Below, one piece after another: positions 23,925 through 31,972 of a stretch of DNA of 64,000 nt; position 1 is the first letter of the stretch; the number at the start of each line of letters is the position of its first letter. Origin of the DNA: Leifsonia sp. 466MF. GTDB taxonomy: Bacteria; Actinomycetota; Actinomycetes; Actinomycetales; Microbacteriaceae. The notes below the pieces were generated by a model. That model was not told the origin of the DNA and ran no database searches. It worked only from the letters and a program-made list of their open reading frames with translations. Location: the NCBI RefSeq assembly GCF_900100265.1, contig NZ_LT629696.1, positions 3,162,001 to 3,226,000 of the forward strand, written 5' to 3'. A program made the position numbers and the translations under genes.

Positions 23925-25652
23925 ATGGAGCTGGGCGTCTATGCGGTGATCGCTGTGGCGGTCATCGTCGGCGTGGCCGCATTCTCGCGGAAGCTCGGCA
24001 TCGCGGCTCCGATCATCCTCGTCATCGTCGGCGTCACTCTGTCGTTCCTGCCCGGCGTCCCCGACATCGAGGTGCCGCCCGAGATCATCCTCGACGGGCT
24101 CCTCCCGCCGATCCTGTACGCGGCGGCCATCAGCGTCCCGCTGACCGACTTCCGGCGGAACCTCGCCCCGATCGCCGGCCTCTCCGTCGTGCTCGTCGTG
24201 ATCACGGCCTTCGCCTCGGGCTTCGTGCTGTACACGATGCTGCCGGATCTCAACCTCGCGGCGGCCATCGCACTCGGCGCGATCATCAGTCCACCCGACG
24301 CCGTCGCGGCCACGTCGATCGGCCGCAAGCTCGGCCTCCCGCCCCGCCTCCTGACCGTGCTGGAGGGGGAGGGCCTGGTCAACGACGCGACCGCCCTCGT
24401 GCTCCTGCGGACGGCGCTCGCGGCCGCGCTCGGCGCCCTCGCGACTCCGTGGGCGGGCGTCGTCGACTTCATCTCCGCCGTGGTCATCGCGTTCGTCGTG
24501 GGTCTCGTCGTCGGCTTCGTCTCGGTGTGGGTGCGATCCAAGCTCAGCGACCCGGTGCTCGACACGGCGCTCTCCGTGGTGGTCCCGTTCGCCGCGTTCG
24601 CGCCGACCGAGGCCCTGCACGGCTCCGGCGTCCTCGCCGTCGTCATCACCGGCCTCTACACCGGGCACGCCGCACCGCGTCAGTTCAGCGCGCAGGCGAG
24701 GATCAGCGACCAGATCAACTGGCGCACCATCCAGTTCCTGCTCGAGAACGGCGTCTTCCTGCTGATCGGGCTCGAACTGCGGACGCTGGTCGGCGACGTC
24801 GAGAACCCCGAGGTGCTGAGCGTGTGGAACGCCGTCGGCCTCGGGCTCATCGCCGTGCTCTCGCTCATCGTCATCCGGTTCGTGCTCATCGTCCCGCTCA
24901 TCTTCGGCCTGCGAAGACGCGCGGAGCACGCCGAACGCTCCGTGCTGCGCGAGTGGCTGATGATCAGCTACTTCCGCGACCATCCCGTCCGCTACCGATG
25001 GCAGGCTCTGCGGAAGCAGCGGGCGGAGCAGCGGTACGAGCGGCATCGCACCGACCTGGAGGAGTACCGGCAGGAGGCGATCGACTGGAAGGGCGGCGTC
25101 GTCCTCGGCTGGGCCGGGATGCGCGGCGTCGTCACCCTCGCGGCGGCGCAGTCGCTGCCGAGCGACATCCCCTACCGCCCCCAGCTCATCCTCATCGCAT
25201 TCACCGTCGCGTTCGTCAGCCTGGTGGTGCAGGGCGGGACGCTGCCCTGGCTGATCCGGACCCTCGGGCTCCAGGGCGCGGACGCCCGGGAGGACCGCCG
25301 GCTGCTCGCGCAGCTCCTCGACGACCTGAGCGAGGCCGGACTCGCCGTGCTCGACGACCCGGAGACCGCGGCCCAGACCACGACGACGATCGACCCGGAG
25401 GTGGTCGAGCGGGTGCGGCAGTCGTCCTACCTGCGCGCGGAGTCCGCGTGGGAGCGCACCCTGTTGAGCGACGCACCCCAGGACAGCCGCCCGCACCACG
25501 TCTACCGGACGCTGCGGCTCGCCGTCGTGGATGCCGAGCGCGAGCGGCTGCTGCTCGAACGCTCCCGCGGGTCGTATCCCTCCCGCGTCCTCACCGAGGC
25601 GCAGGCGCTGCTCGATCTCGAGGAGACCCGCCTCCGCTCCCGCTCGCGGTAG
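23925..25652 (+). CDS. Na+/H+ antiporter, CPA1 (NhaP/NHE) family
   Basis: A 575-residue inner-membrane cation/proton exchanger. About twelve hydrophobic segments include LGAIISPPDAVAATSIGRKLGLPPRLLTVLEGEGLVNDATALVLLRTALA, the core of CPA1 antiporters with the ND pair implicated in ion binding, and GWAGMRGVVTLAAAQSLP, where the conserved Arg lies. A soluble helical tail of ~130 residues (LAQLLDDLSEAGLAVLDDPETAAQ onward) follows, as in many actinobacterial Na+/H+ exchangers. Roles are pH and Na+ homeostasis. AGAGG lies directly before the ATG. Single gene without obvious partners. Confidence 0.93.
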   Translation: MELGVYAVIAVAVIVGVAAFSRKLGIAAPIILVIVGVTLSFLPGVPDIEVPPEIILDGLLPPILYAAAISVPLTDFRRNLAPIAGLSVVLVVITAFASGFVLYTMLPDLNLAAAIALGAIISPPDAVAATSIGRKLGLPPRLLTVLEGEGLVNDATALVLLRTALAAALGALATPWAGVVDFISAVVIAFVVGLVVGFVSVWVRSKLSDPVLDTALSVVVPFAAFAPTEALHGSGVLAVVITGLYTGHAAPRQFSAQARISDQINWRTIQFLLENGVFLLIGLELRTLVGDVENPEVLSVWNAVGLGLIAVLSLIVIRFVLIVPLIFGLRRRAEHAERSVLREWLMISYFRDHPVRYRWQALRKQRAEQRYERHRTDLEEYRQEAIDWKGGVVLGWAGMRGVVTLAAAQSLPSDIPYRPQLILIAFTVAFVSLVVQGGTLPWLIRTLGLQGADAREDRRLLAQLLDDLSEAGLAVLDDPETAAQTTTTIDPEVVERVRQSSYLRAESAWERTLLSDAPQDSRPHHVYRTLRLAVVDAERERLLLERSRGSYPSRVLTEAQALLDLEETRLRSRSR

Positions 25653-25759
25653 CGCTTCCTGACAGACCTCTGCGAACGCCGGCCTGCCGCGTCACGACCG
25701 TCCCGTCCTCTCGTCTCAAGTGGATGAGACCCGCAGGGGGCGGGAGGAAGAGGAGCGTC

Positions 25760-25954
25760 ATGGAGCTCACCGTGATTCGCAACCGCGACCGACGTCGCAT
25801 GGTCGTCGCCGTCGAGGCCGAGACCGAGGGCGACGCCCTGCGCGCGATCAGCAAAGCCATCGGCCCGGTCACCGTCGCGCATGACAAGCTGCCGGTCCGC
25901 CGGTCGCGCGCCGAACTCGGGCGGCGCCACGCCCGGGTCATCACGTATTTTTAG
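25760..25954 (+). CDS. Small hypothetical protein (64 aa)
   Basis: A short basic ORF, ATG at 25760 with GAGGAG about 6 nt upstream, ending at TAG 25952-25954. The product begins [35 protein letters not shown]: a strand-helix pattern rich in Arg, with no membrane segment or cysteine. The coding bias matches its neighbours and it has its own ribosome site, so it looks genuine. I do not recognise the family. It sits between the antiporter and the fur-katA pair, 30 nt before fur. Confidence 0.6.
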   Translation: MELTVIRNRDRRRMVVAVEAETEGDALRAISKAIGPVTVAHDKLPVRRSRAELGRRHARVITYF

Positions 25955-25984
25955 TTATTCAAAACATCGCACTAGTGTCGAGTC

Positions 25985-26425
25985 ATGGACACGGCACGGC
26001 TCGAGAGCGCACTGCGCGATGCCGGCCTGAAAGCGACACGTGGCCGGGTGGCGGTGCTGGAAGCGCTGACCGACCGGCCGCACGCGAACGCGGAGACCGT
26101 CTTCCGGACGCTGCTGCCGACCCTTCCGGGCACGTCGATCCAGAACGTCCACAACGTTCTGGGCGACTTGACTGCGGCGGGACTGCTGCGGCGGATCGAG
26201 CCGGCAGGCTCGGCTGCGCTCTACGAGCGGCGCATCGGAGACAACCACCACCACGTGGTGTGCACCGCATGCGGTGCGGTCGCCGACGTCGACTGCGTCG
26301 TCGGTCACGCGCCCTGCCTGCATCCCTCGGATGCGGGCGGCTTCGCGATCGACACGGCCGAAGTCACTTTCTGGGGTCTGTGCCCGTCCTGCCAGGAGCG
26401 CGCCGCGCGCGCTCAGGAACCCTGA
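25985..26425 (+). CDS. Fur-family metalloregulator (PerR/FurA-like)
   Basis: A 146-residue iron/peroxide-sensing repressor. The winged helix spans residues 1-80 ([24 protein letters not shown] ... [18 protein letters not shown]). The metal-binding half has the [24 protein letters not shown] segment, with clustered His and a CxxC, and a C-terminal CPSC, giving the structural Cys4 zinc site. It lies 41 nt upstream of catalase, the arrangement of FurA/PerR repressors that govern a catalase and themselves. An A/T-rich element, TTATTCAAAACAT, just before the start at 25985 is the likely target. The transcript may be leaderless. Confidence 0.92.
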   Translation: MDTARLESALRDAGLKATRGRVAVLEALTDRPHANAETVFRTLLPTLPGTSIQNVHNVLGDLTAAGLLRRIEPAGSAALYERRIGDNHHHVVCTACGAVADVDCVVGHAPCLHPSDAGGFAIDTAEVTFWGLCPSCQERAARAQEP

Positions 26426-26466
26426 ACGCTCAGCACTCGCGAGCGCTCACCGACACCGGGAGAACA

Positions 26467-27960
26467 ATGACGGACGACTACACAACGACCCAGACCGGAA
26501 CCCCCGTCGCCAGCGACGCCCACTCGCTGACGGCCGGCCGCGACGGCGTCACCGCGCTGCACGACCGCTACCTCGTCGAGAAGCTCGCCCAGTTCAACCG
26601 CGAGCGCATCCCGGAGCGCATCGTCCACGCCAAGGGCGGCGGCGCGTTCGGCGAGTTCGTCGTCACCGGCGACGTGACGGCCTACACCAAGGCGGCGGTC
26701 TTCCAGCCCGGCACCGCCACCCGCACCCTCCAGCGGTTCTCCTCCGTCGCCGGCGAGCAGGGCTCGCCCGATACCTGGCGCGACGTGCGCGGCTTCTCGG
26801 TGAAGTTCTACACGACCGAGGGCAACTACGACATCGTCGGCAACAACACCCCCGTCTTCTTCATCCGCGACGGCATCAAGTTCCCCGACTTCATCCACTC
26901 GCAGAAGCGCCTCCCCGGATCCGGCCTCCGCGACGCCGACATGCAGTGGGACTTCTGGACGCTGTCGCCCGAGTCGGCCCACCAGGTCACCTACCTCATG
27001 GGCGACCGCGGTCTCCCCCGCTCATGGCGGACCATGCCGGGCTACGGCTCGCACACCTACCAGTGGATCAACGCGGCCGGCGAGCGCTTCTGGGTGAAGT
27101 ACCACTTCCACTCGCTGCAGGGCAACGAGGAGATCACGGGCGTCGAGGCCGAGCAGCTGGCCGGCGCCGACGCGGACCACTACCGCCGCGACCTGTACGA
27201 GGCGATCGAGCGCGGCGACTTCCCGGCGTGGCGCGTGTCCGTCCAGGTCATGCCGTACGAGGACGCCAAGACGTACCGCTTCAACCCGTTCGACCTGACC
27301 AAGGTGTGGCCGCACAGCGACTACCCGCTGATCGAGGTCGGCATCCACACCCTCAACGAGAACCCGCAGAACTTCTTCGCCGAGATCGAGCAGGCCGCGT
27401 TCTCGCCCGCCAACACCGTTCCTGGCATCGACATCAGCCCGGACAAGATGCTGATGGCCCGCGTGTTCTCGTACCCGGACGCCCAGCGCTACCGCGTGGG
27501 CACCAACTACAACGAACTGCCGGTGAACCGCCCGGTCGCACCCGTCCACAACTACTCGCAGGACGGCGCGGCACGCCACGGCTTCAAGCCCGCGGACGCC
27601 CCGGTGTACGCGCCCAACTCGTTCGGCGGTCCGTCCGCCCAGGCGGAGCGTGCGGGTGAGGGCTCGTGGGAGTCCGACGGCGCGCTCGTCCGCTCGGCGG
27701 CGACGCTGCACGCGGAGGACGACGACTTCGGTCAGGCCGGCGCGCTCTACCGCGAGGTGTTCGACGACACGGCACGAGCCCGGTTCCTCGACACGATCGC
27801 CGGCGCCGTCGGCGGTGTGAAGCGCGAGGACATCCGCGAGCGCGCCATCCAGTACTGGACGAACGTGGATGCGTCGCTCGGCCGTGCGCTGCGCGACCGC
27901 CTCGACTCGGCGGCGCAGACCCCGGACGAGGCCGCGGAGTACATGGGCGTCGCCGAGTAG
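26467..27960 (+). CDS. katA: Monofunctional haem catalase, clade-3-size
   Basis: A 497-residue small-subunit catalase that converts hydrogen peroxide to water and oxygen. The catalytic His is H54 in [14 protein letters not shown], the catalytic Asn is in [25 protein letters not shown] (around residue 127), and the proximal haem-ligand Tyr is in [17 protein letters not shown]. Length and lack of a C-terminal flavodoxin-like domain mark the small-subunit clade. GGGAGA lies four bases before the ATG. Fur upstream implies peroxide- or iron-responsive control of one fur-katA unit, closed by a 16-bp hairpin at 27983. Confidence 0.96.
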   Translation: MTDDYTTTQTGTPVASDAHSLTAGRDGVTALHDRYLVEKLAQFNRERIPERIVHAKGGGAFGEFVVTGDVTAYTKAAVFQPGTATRTLQRFSSVAGEQGSPDTWRDVRGFSVKFYTTEGNYDIVGNNTPVFFIRDGIKFPDFIHSQKRLPGSGLRDADMQWDFWTLSPESAHQVTYLMGDRGLPRSWRTMPGYGSHTYQWINAAGERFWVKYHFHSLQGNEEITGVEAEQLAGADADHYRRDLYEAIERGDFPAWRVSVQVMPYEDAKTYRFNPFDLTKVWPHSDYPLIEVGIHTLNENPQNFFAEIEQAAFSPANTVPGIDISPDKMLMARVFSYPDAQRYRVGTNYNELPVNRPVAPVHNYSQDGAARHGFKPADAPVYAPNSFGGPSAQAERAGEGSWESDGALVRSAATLHAEDDDFGQAGALYREVFDDTARARFLDTIAGAVGGVKREDIRERAIQYWTNVDASLGRALRDRLDSAAQTPDEAAEYMGVAE

Positions 27961-27982
27961 GCACGCCCCTTCCACAGGCGCA

Positions 27983-28016
27983 GCACGCCGTCATCCCGCT
28001 CGGGATGGCGGCGTGC
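27983..28016. terminator. Terminator hairpin between catalase and PhzF genes
   Basis: Arms of 16 bp (27983-27998 and 28001-28016), with one G-T pair and a 2-nt loop, lie between convergent katA and the PhzF gene, able to serve both. Confidence 0.8.
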
Positions 28017-28035
28017 CGCGTTTCGGAGACCGCTG

Positions 28036-28728
28036 CTAGAGCGTCGCCTCGATCGTGCGGTCGTAGACCGTGGTCCCGCCGACGCGGATGCGGCCGTCGC
28101 CCAGCGGCTCGGTCGCCAGCTGCGACCCCTCGCCTTGCAGGATGCTGAGCGGCCGGCCCAGGCGCGCCGTCAGCGCGATGGCCGCCGCGCCCGTCGCCTC
28201 GTCCTCGATGATCCCCATGTCCGGCGCGAACATCCGCGAGCGCAGCGTCCCCGCCGCCTCGTCGATCCACGCGTAGGCGTAGTGGTGGCCGGAGGTGAAC
28301 GCGAACGGGTCGAGCGCGTCCACATCCTCCGGCGACTGCAGCTCGAGCCACTCGAAGGTGGGCGCCCACTCGGCGCGGGCGGTGATCCACGCGGTGTCGT
28401 CGTCGACGGTGGCCTCGACATCTCCGGCGGGCTCTCGCAGCACGTCGACCGGGGTCCGCTGATCGGACAGCCACCAGGCCGTGCCGACGCTCGGGTGGCC
28501 CGCGAACGGCAGCTCGCGCGCCGGCGTGAAGATGCGGATCGTGGCGGCACGCCCCGCCTCGTCCAGCGCATCCACGAACACGGTCTCGCTGAAGCCGAGC
28601 GCGTTGGCGATGTCCTGCTCGCGGGACGCCGTGGCCGGGGAGCTCGTGATGATGCCGAGCTCGTTGCCGTTACGGCCGCTCTCGTTCGTGAACACGCGAA
28701 CGACGACTACTTCGATGGTCTCATCCAT
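28036..28728 (-). CDS. PhzF-family isomerase/epimerase-like protein
   Basis: A 230-residue cytoplasmic protein of the PhzF (phenazine biosynthesis-like) fold, made of two similar halves. Diagnostic stretches are RNGNELGIITSS with the catalytic Glu, TPARELPFAGHPSVGTAWWL, and MGIIEDEATGAAAIALTARLGR. It is shorter than typical members (about 280 residues), mainly in the second half. No phenazine or other secondary-metabolite genes accompany it, so it is a stand-alone member of unknown substrate. The start at 28728 was chosen from the conserved N-terminal strand; an upstream GTG at 28788 would run across the promoter of the divergent gene. Confidence 0.82.
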   Translation of the reverse strand: MDETIEVVVVRVFTNESGRNGNELGIITSSPATASREQDIANALGFSETVFVDALDEAGRAATIRIFTPARELPFAGHPSVGTAWWLSDQRTPVDVLREPAGDVEATVDDDTAWITARAEWAPTFEWLELQSPEDVDALDPFAFTSGHHYAYAWIDEAAGTLRSRMFAPDMGIIEDEATGAAAIALTARLGRPLSILQGEGSQLATEPLGDGRIRVGGTTVYDRTIEATL

Positions 28729-28772
28729 GGCATCAGCCTGGCAGAAGGCCTCCACTTCGTTAACCCGGCGGG

Positions 28773-28780
28773 TGCATAAT
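28773..28780 (+). promoter_or_regulatory. Extended -10 promoter of the mini-protein gene
   Basis: TGCATAAT is an extended -10 element whose last base lies 7 nt before the ATG at 28787, so transcription should begin at or next to the start codon and give a leaderless mRNA. Confidence 0.55.
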
Positions 28781-28786
28781 CGCGCC

Positions 28787-29011
28787 ATGACGATCGACGA
28801 CCGCCAGAACGCCAGCGAAGAGGACCTCGCCGTCGAGCACGCCGCCGAGCGGCTCGCCGAGCGCTATCCGCAGGTGCCGCGCGAGCGCATCGACGAGCTG
28901 GTCGAGAAGCACCACGAGGAGTTCGAGGGGGCGCCGGTCCGCGACTTCGTCCCGGTCCTCATCGAGCACGACGTGAAGCAGGAGTTGAACGCAGAAGAGC
29001 GCGCCGACTGA
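28787..29011 (+). CDS. Three-helix-bundle dimerization-domain mini-protein (74 aa)
   Basis: A small acidic protein. EHAAERLAERYPQVPRERIDELVEKHHEEFEGAPVRDFVPVLIEHDVKQEL matches the actinobacterial three-helix-bundle dimerization domain, also found fused to regulators and arsenate reductases. The HHEEFEGAPVRDFVPVLIEH core is strongly conserved in that family. Function is unknown; a small protein-protein interaction module is likely. The terminator stem begins inside the last codons, overlapping the stop. Confidence 0.8.
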   Translation: MTIDDRQNASEEDLAVEHAAERLAERYPQVPRERIDELVEKHHEEFEGAPVRDFVPVLIEHDVKQELNAEERAD

Positions 29012-29022
29012 TCGGCGCGCTC
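28997..29022. terminator. Terminator hairpin overlapping the mini-protein stop codon
   Basis: A perfect 11-bp stem, GAGCGCGCCGA with its complement, closes on the loop CTGA, which contains the last bases of the stop codon. A run of C/T follows. It also lies just past the end of gabD on the other strand. Confidence 0.8.
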
Positions 29023-29038
29023 TCCCCCGTCGTCCCGA

Positions 29039-30523
29039 TCAGGCCGGGATCAGCGTGTACTTCGTGCTGAGGTACTCGTGGATGCCCTCCAGGCCGCCCT
29101 CGCGGCCGAGGCCCGACTGCTTCACGCCGCCGAACGGGGCAGCGGCGTTGGACACCAGGCCCGTGTTGAGACCCATCATCCCGGTGTCGATGCGGTCGAT
29201 CATCCGCTGGCCGCGAGCCAGGTCCTGGGTGAAGACGTAGCCGACGAGGCCGTACTCGGTGGAGTTCGCCGCGGCCACCGCCTCGTCCTCGGTCGAGAAG
29301 GTGGTGATCGCGAGGATCGGCCCGAAGATCTCCTCGCGGAGGATCTCGCTGCCGGGCTGCACATCCACGATCACGGTCGGCTCGAAGAAGTAGCCGTCGC
29401 CCTCCGGCGCGCCGCCGCCGGTGAGCACGCGGGCGCCGCGGCCCACCGCATCGTCGACCAGGGCCGACATGGATGCGACGGCACGGTCGTCGATCAGCGG
29501 CCCGATGGTGACGCCCTCCTCGGTGCCGCGCCCGATCCGCAGCGCCTGCACCTTCTCGGTGACACGGCGGGCGAACTCGTCGGCGACCGACTCGTGGACG
29601 ATGAACCGGTTCGCCGCCGTGCAGGCCTGGCCGATGTTGCGGAACTTCGCGAGCATCGCGCCCTCCACCGCCTTGTCGAGGTCGGCGTCGCCGAACACGA
29701 CGAACGGCGCGTTTCCGCCCAGCTCCATCGAGGTGCGCAGGATGTTCTGGCCGGCCTGGGCGAGCAGCGACCGGCCGACCGGGGTCGATCCCGTGAACGA
29801 CAGCTTGCGCAGGCGCGGGTCGGCGATGATCGGCTCGGAGACCGTGCGCGCCGTGCTCGTCGGGATGACGTTCACGACGCCGGCGGGCACACCGGCGTCG
29901 GCGAGCAGCTGAGCGAAGAACAGCGTGGTCAGGGGCGTCAGCTCGGCGGGCTTCACCACGACCGTGCAGCCCGCGGCGAGCGCGGGGGCGATCTTGCGGG
30001 TGGCCATGGCGAGCGGGAAGTTCCACGGCGTGATCAGGAAGCACGGGCCGACCGGGCGCTGCGAGACGACCATCGTGCCGGTGCCCTCGGGGTTCTGGCC
30101 GAAGCGGCCGGAGATGCGCACCGCCTCCTCCGAGAACCAGCGCAGGAACTCGCCGCCGTAGGTGACCTCGCCGTTCGCCTCGGCGAGCGGCTTGCCCATC
30201 TCGAGCGTCATCAGCAGGGCGAAGTCGTCCCGGCGCTCCTGCAGCAGGTCGAAGGCGCGGCGGAGGATCTCGGCGCGGACGCGGGGCGCGGTGGCGGCCC
30301 ACTCGTCGGCGGCGGCGACCGCGGCATCCAGCGCGCGCATCCCGTCCGAAGGATCGGCGTTGGCGATGCGCTTGATGACGCGTCCGGTGGCCGGGTCCTG
30401 CACCTGGATCGGGTCGCGGGAGCCCGCCTCCCAGCGGCCCGCGATGAACAGGCCGTCGGGCACGCGGGCGAGCAGCTCGGCCTCGCGTGCGGTCAGCTCG
30501 GCGGTGGTGTCGATGATGGTCAT
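29039..30523 (-). CDS. gabD: Succinate-semialdehyde dehydrogenase
   Basis: A 494-residue NAD(P)-dependent aldehyde dehydrogenase that oxidises succinate semialdehyde to succinate, the second step of GABA degradation. Seen: the cofactor motif KLSFTGSTPVGRSLL, the catalytic Glu in MELGGNAPFVVFGDAD, the catalytic Cys in NIGQACTAANRF, and the C-terminal PFGGVKQSGLGREGGLEGIHEYLSTKY signature of GabD enzymes. The start overlaps the gabT stop (ATGA), so the two are coupled. Substrate assignment rests on the gabT partner. Confidence 0.94.
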   Translation of the reverse strand: MTIIDTTAELTAREAELLARVPDGLFIAGRWEAGSRDPIQVQDPATGRVIKRIANADPSDGMRALDAAVAAADEWAATAPRVRAEILRRAFDLLQERRDDFALLMTLEMGKPLAEANGEVTYGGEFLRWFSEEAVRISGRFGQNPEGTGTMVVSQRPVGPCFLITPWNFPLAMATRKIAPALAAGCTVVVKPAELTPLTTLFFAQLLADAGVPAGVVNVIPTSTARTVSEPIIADPRLRKLSFTGSTPVGRSLLAQAGQNILRTSMELGGNAPFVVFGDADLDKAVEGAMLAKFRNIGQACTAANRFIVHESVADEFARRVTEKVQALRIGRGTEEGVTIGPLIDDRAVASMSALVDDAVGRGARVLTGGGAPEGDGYFFEPTVIVDVQPGSEILREEIFGPILAITTFSTEDEAVAAANSTEYGLVGYVFTQDLARGQRMIDRIDTGMMGLNTGLVSNAAAPFGGVKQSGLGREGGLEGIHEYLSTKYTLIPA

Positions 30524-31881
30524 GCGCCCGCCACCGCCTCTGCGATGACGTCCAGGCCCTCGATGAGGAGGTGGTCCGGGATGCTCAACGGAGGGAGGAA
30601 GCGGATGACGTTGCCGTATGTGCCGCAGGTGAGCAGCACGACACCGGCCGCGTGGGCCGCGGCGGCGACCTTCGCGGTGAGCGCGGCATCCGGCTCACCG
30701 GTTGCGGGGTCGACGAGCTCGATCGCGACCATCGCACCGCGGCCGCGCACCTCGGCGACACGGGCGTCCGCATCGCGCAGGGCGCCGAGCTTCTCGAACA
30801 GGATGTCGCCGATCTGCCGGGCGCGGGCCGCCAGGTCCTCCTGCTCGTAGGTCTCGATCGCGGCGAGCGCGGCGACGCAGGCGAGCGGGTTGCCGCCGTA
30901 GGTGCCGCCGAGGCCGCCGACCTGCGGTGCGTCCATGATCTCGGCGCGACCGGTGACGGCCGACAGCGGGAGGCCGCCCGCGATCCCCTTCGCGGTGACG
31001 ATGAGGTCGGGGACGATGCCGAACTGCTCGGAGGCGAACATGGTGCCCGTGCGGGCGAAGCCGGTCTGCACCTCGTCGGCGATGAAGACGACGCCATTGG
31101 CGTTCGCCCACTGCTGCAGGGCGGGGAGGAAGCCGTCGGCCGGGACGATGAAGCCGCCCTCGCCCTGGATCGGCTCGATGATGAGCGCGGCCAGGTTCGC
31201 TGCGCCGATCTGCTTCTCGATCATGGTGATCGCGCGCTTCGCCGCCTCGGCGCCGGAGAGGCCGCCGTCGCGCAGCGGGTAGCTGAGCGGTGCGCGGTAG
31301 ATCTCCGGGGCGAACGGTCCGAAGCCGTTCTTGTAGGGCTGGTTCTTGGCGGTGAGGCCCATCGTGAGGTTGGTGCGGCCGTGATACGCGTGGTCGAACG
31401 CGACGACGGCCTGCTTGCCCGTGTAGTGGCGGGCGATCTTGACGGCGTTCTCGACGGCCTCCGCCCCCGAGTTGAACAGGGCGCTGCGCTTGGCGAAGTC
31501 GCCGGGGGTCAGCCGGTTGAGCGCCTCGGCGACGTCGACGTACGAGTCGTACGGGGCGACGGTGAAGCAGGTGTGGGTGAAGGCCGCGACCTGCGCGCTG
31601 ACGGCGTCCACGACGCGCGGGGCCGAGTTGCCGACGCCGGTCACGGCGATGCCGGAGCCGAAGTCGATGAGGGAGTTGCCATCCACATCCACCAGCACGC
31701 CGCCTCCCGCTGCGACCGTGTAGACGGGGATGGTCGTGCCGACGCCGGCGGCGACGGCCTGGGCCTTGCGCTCGGCGCGCTTGCGCGACTCGGGGCCGGG
31801 GATCGGGGTGACGAGCCGGCGCTCCTGCGGGAGCGAGGGTCCGCCGACGGGGGTGTCGATGGCGGTGTCGAGGATGGTCAT
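30520..31881 (-). CDS. gabT: 4-aminobutyrate aminotransferase
   Basis: A 453-residue PLP enzyme transferring the amino group of GABA to 2-oxoglutarate, giving succinate semialdehyde and glutamate. The class-III pattern is clear: NSGAEAVENAVKIARHYTGKQAVVAFDHAYHGRTNLTMGL, LIIEPIQGEGGF, FIADEVQTGFARTG with the PLP-pyridine Asp, and the Schiff-base Lys in IVTAKGIAGGLPLSAV. First gene of the gabTD operon, divergent from a PucR regulator. The start at 31881 was preferred over one 17 codons upstream, which would reach into the divergent promoter. Confidence 0.95.
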   Translation of the reverse strand: MTILDTAIDTPVGGPSLPQERRLVTPIPGPESRKRAERKAQAVAAGVGTTIPVYTVAAGGGVLVDVDGNSLIDFGSGIAVTGVGNSAPRVVDAVSAQVAAFTHTCFTVAPYDSYVDVAEALNRLTPGDFAKRSALFNSGAEAVENAVKIARHYTGKQAVVAFDHAYHGRTNLTMGLTAKNQPYKNGFGPFAPEIYRAPLSYPLRDGGLSGAEAAKRAITMIEKQIGAANLAALIIEPIQGEGGFIVPADGFLPALQQWANANGVVFIADEVQTGFARTGTMFASEQFGIVPDLIVTAKGIAGGLPLSAVTGRAEIMDAPQVGGLGGTYGGNPLACVAALAAIETYEQEDLAARARQIGDILFEKLGALRDADARVAEVRGRGAMVAIELVDPATGEPDAALTAKVAAAAHAAGVVLLTCGTYGNVIRFLPPLSIPDHLLIEGLDVIAEAVAGA

Positions 31882-31927
31882 GTGTCGAATGTAAGAAGTC
31901 GGCGCGAACCGCGACCTGGACGCGACG

Positions 31928-31933
31928 TACAAT
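31928..31933 (+). promoter_or_regulatory. -10 box of the PucR-type regulator gene
   Basis: TACAAT precedes the start at 31973 by 39 nt, giving a leader of about 30 nt with GGAG at 31965-31968. It lies in the 91-bp gabT/regulator divergent region where the activator site is expected. Confidence 0.5.
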
Positions 31934-31972
31934 CACAGCGTCGGGGATCGACACCCTGGCAGATGGAGCACG

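Noticed and set aside
25713..25730. GTCTCA/TGAGAC inverted repeat as a terminator for the antiporter
   Set aside because: Only 6 bp with a 6-nt loop and 60 nt from the stop; too weak to call.
28036..28788. PhzF gene as part of a phenazine or other secondary-metabolite cluster
   Set aside because: No phz or other biosynthetic genes nearby; single PhzF homologs are common in genomes without phenazines.
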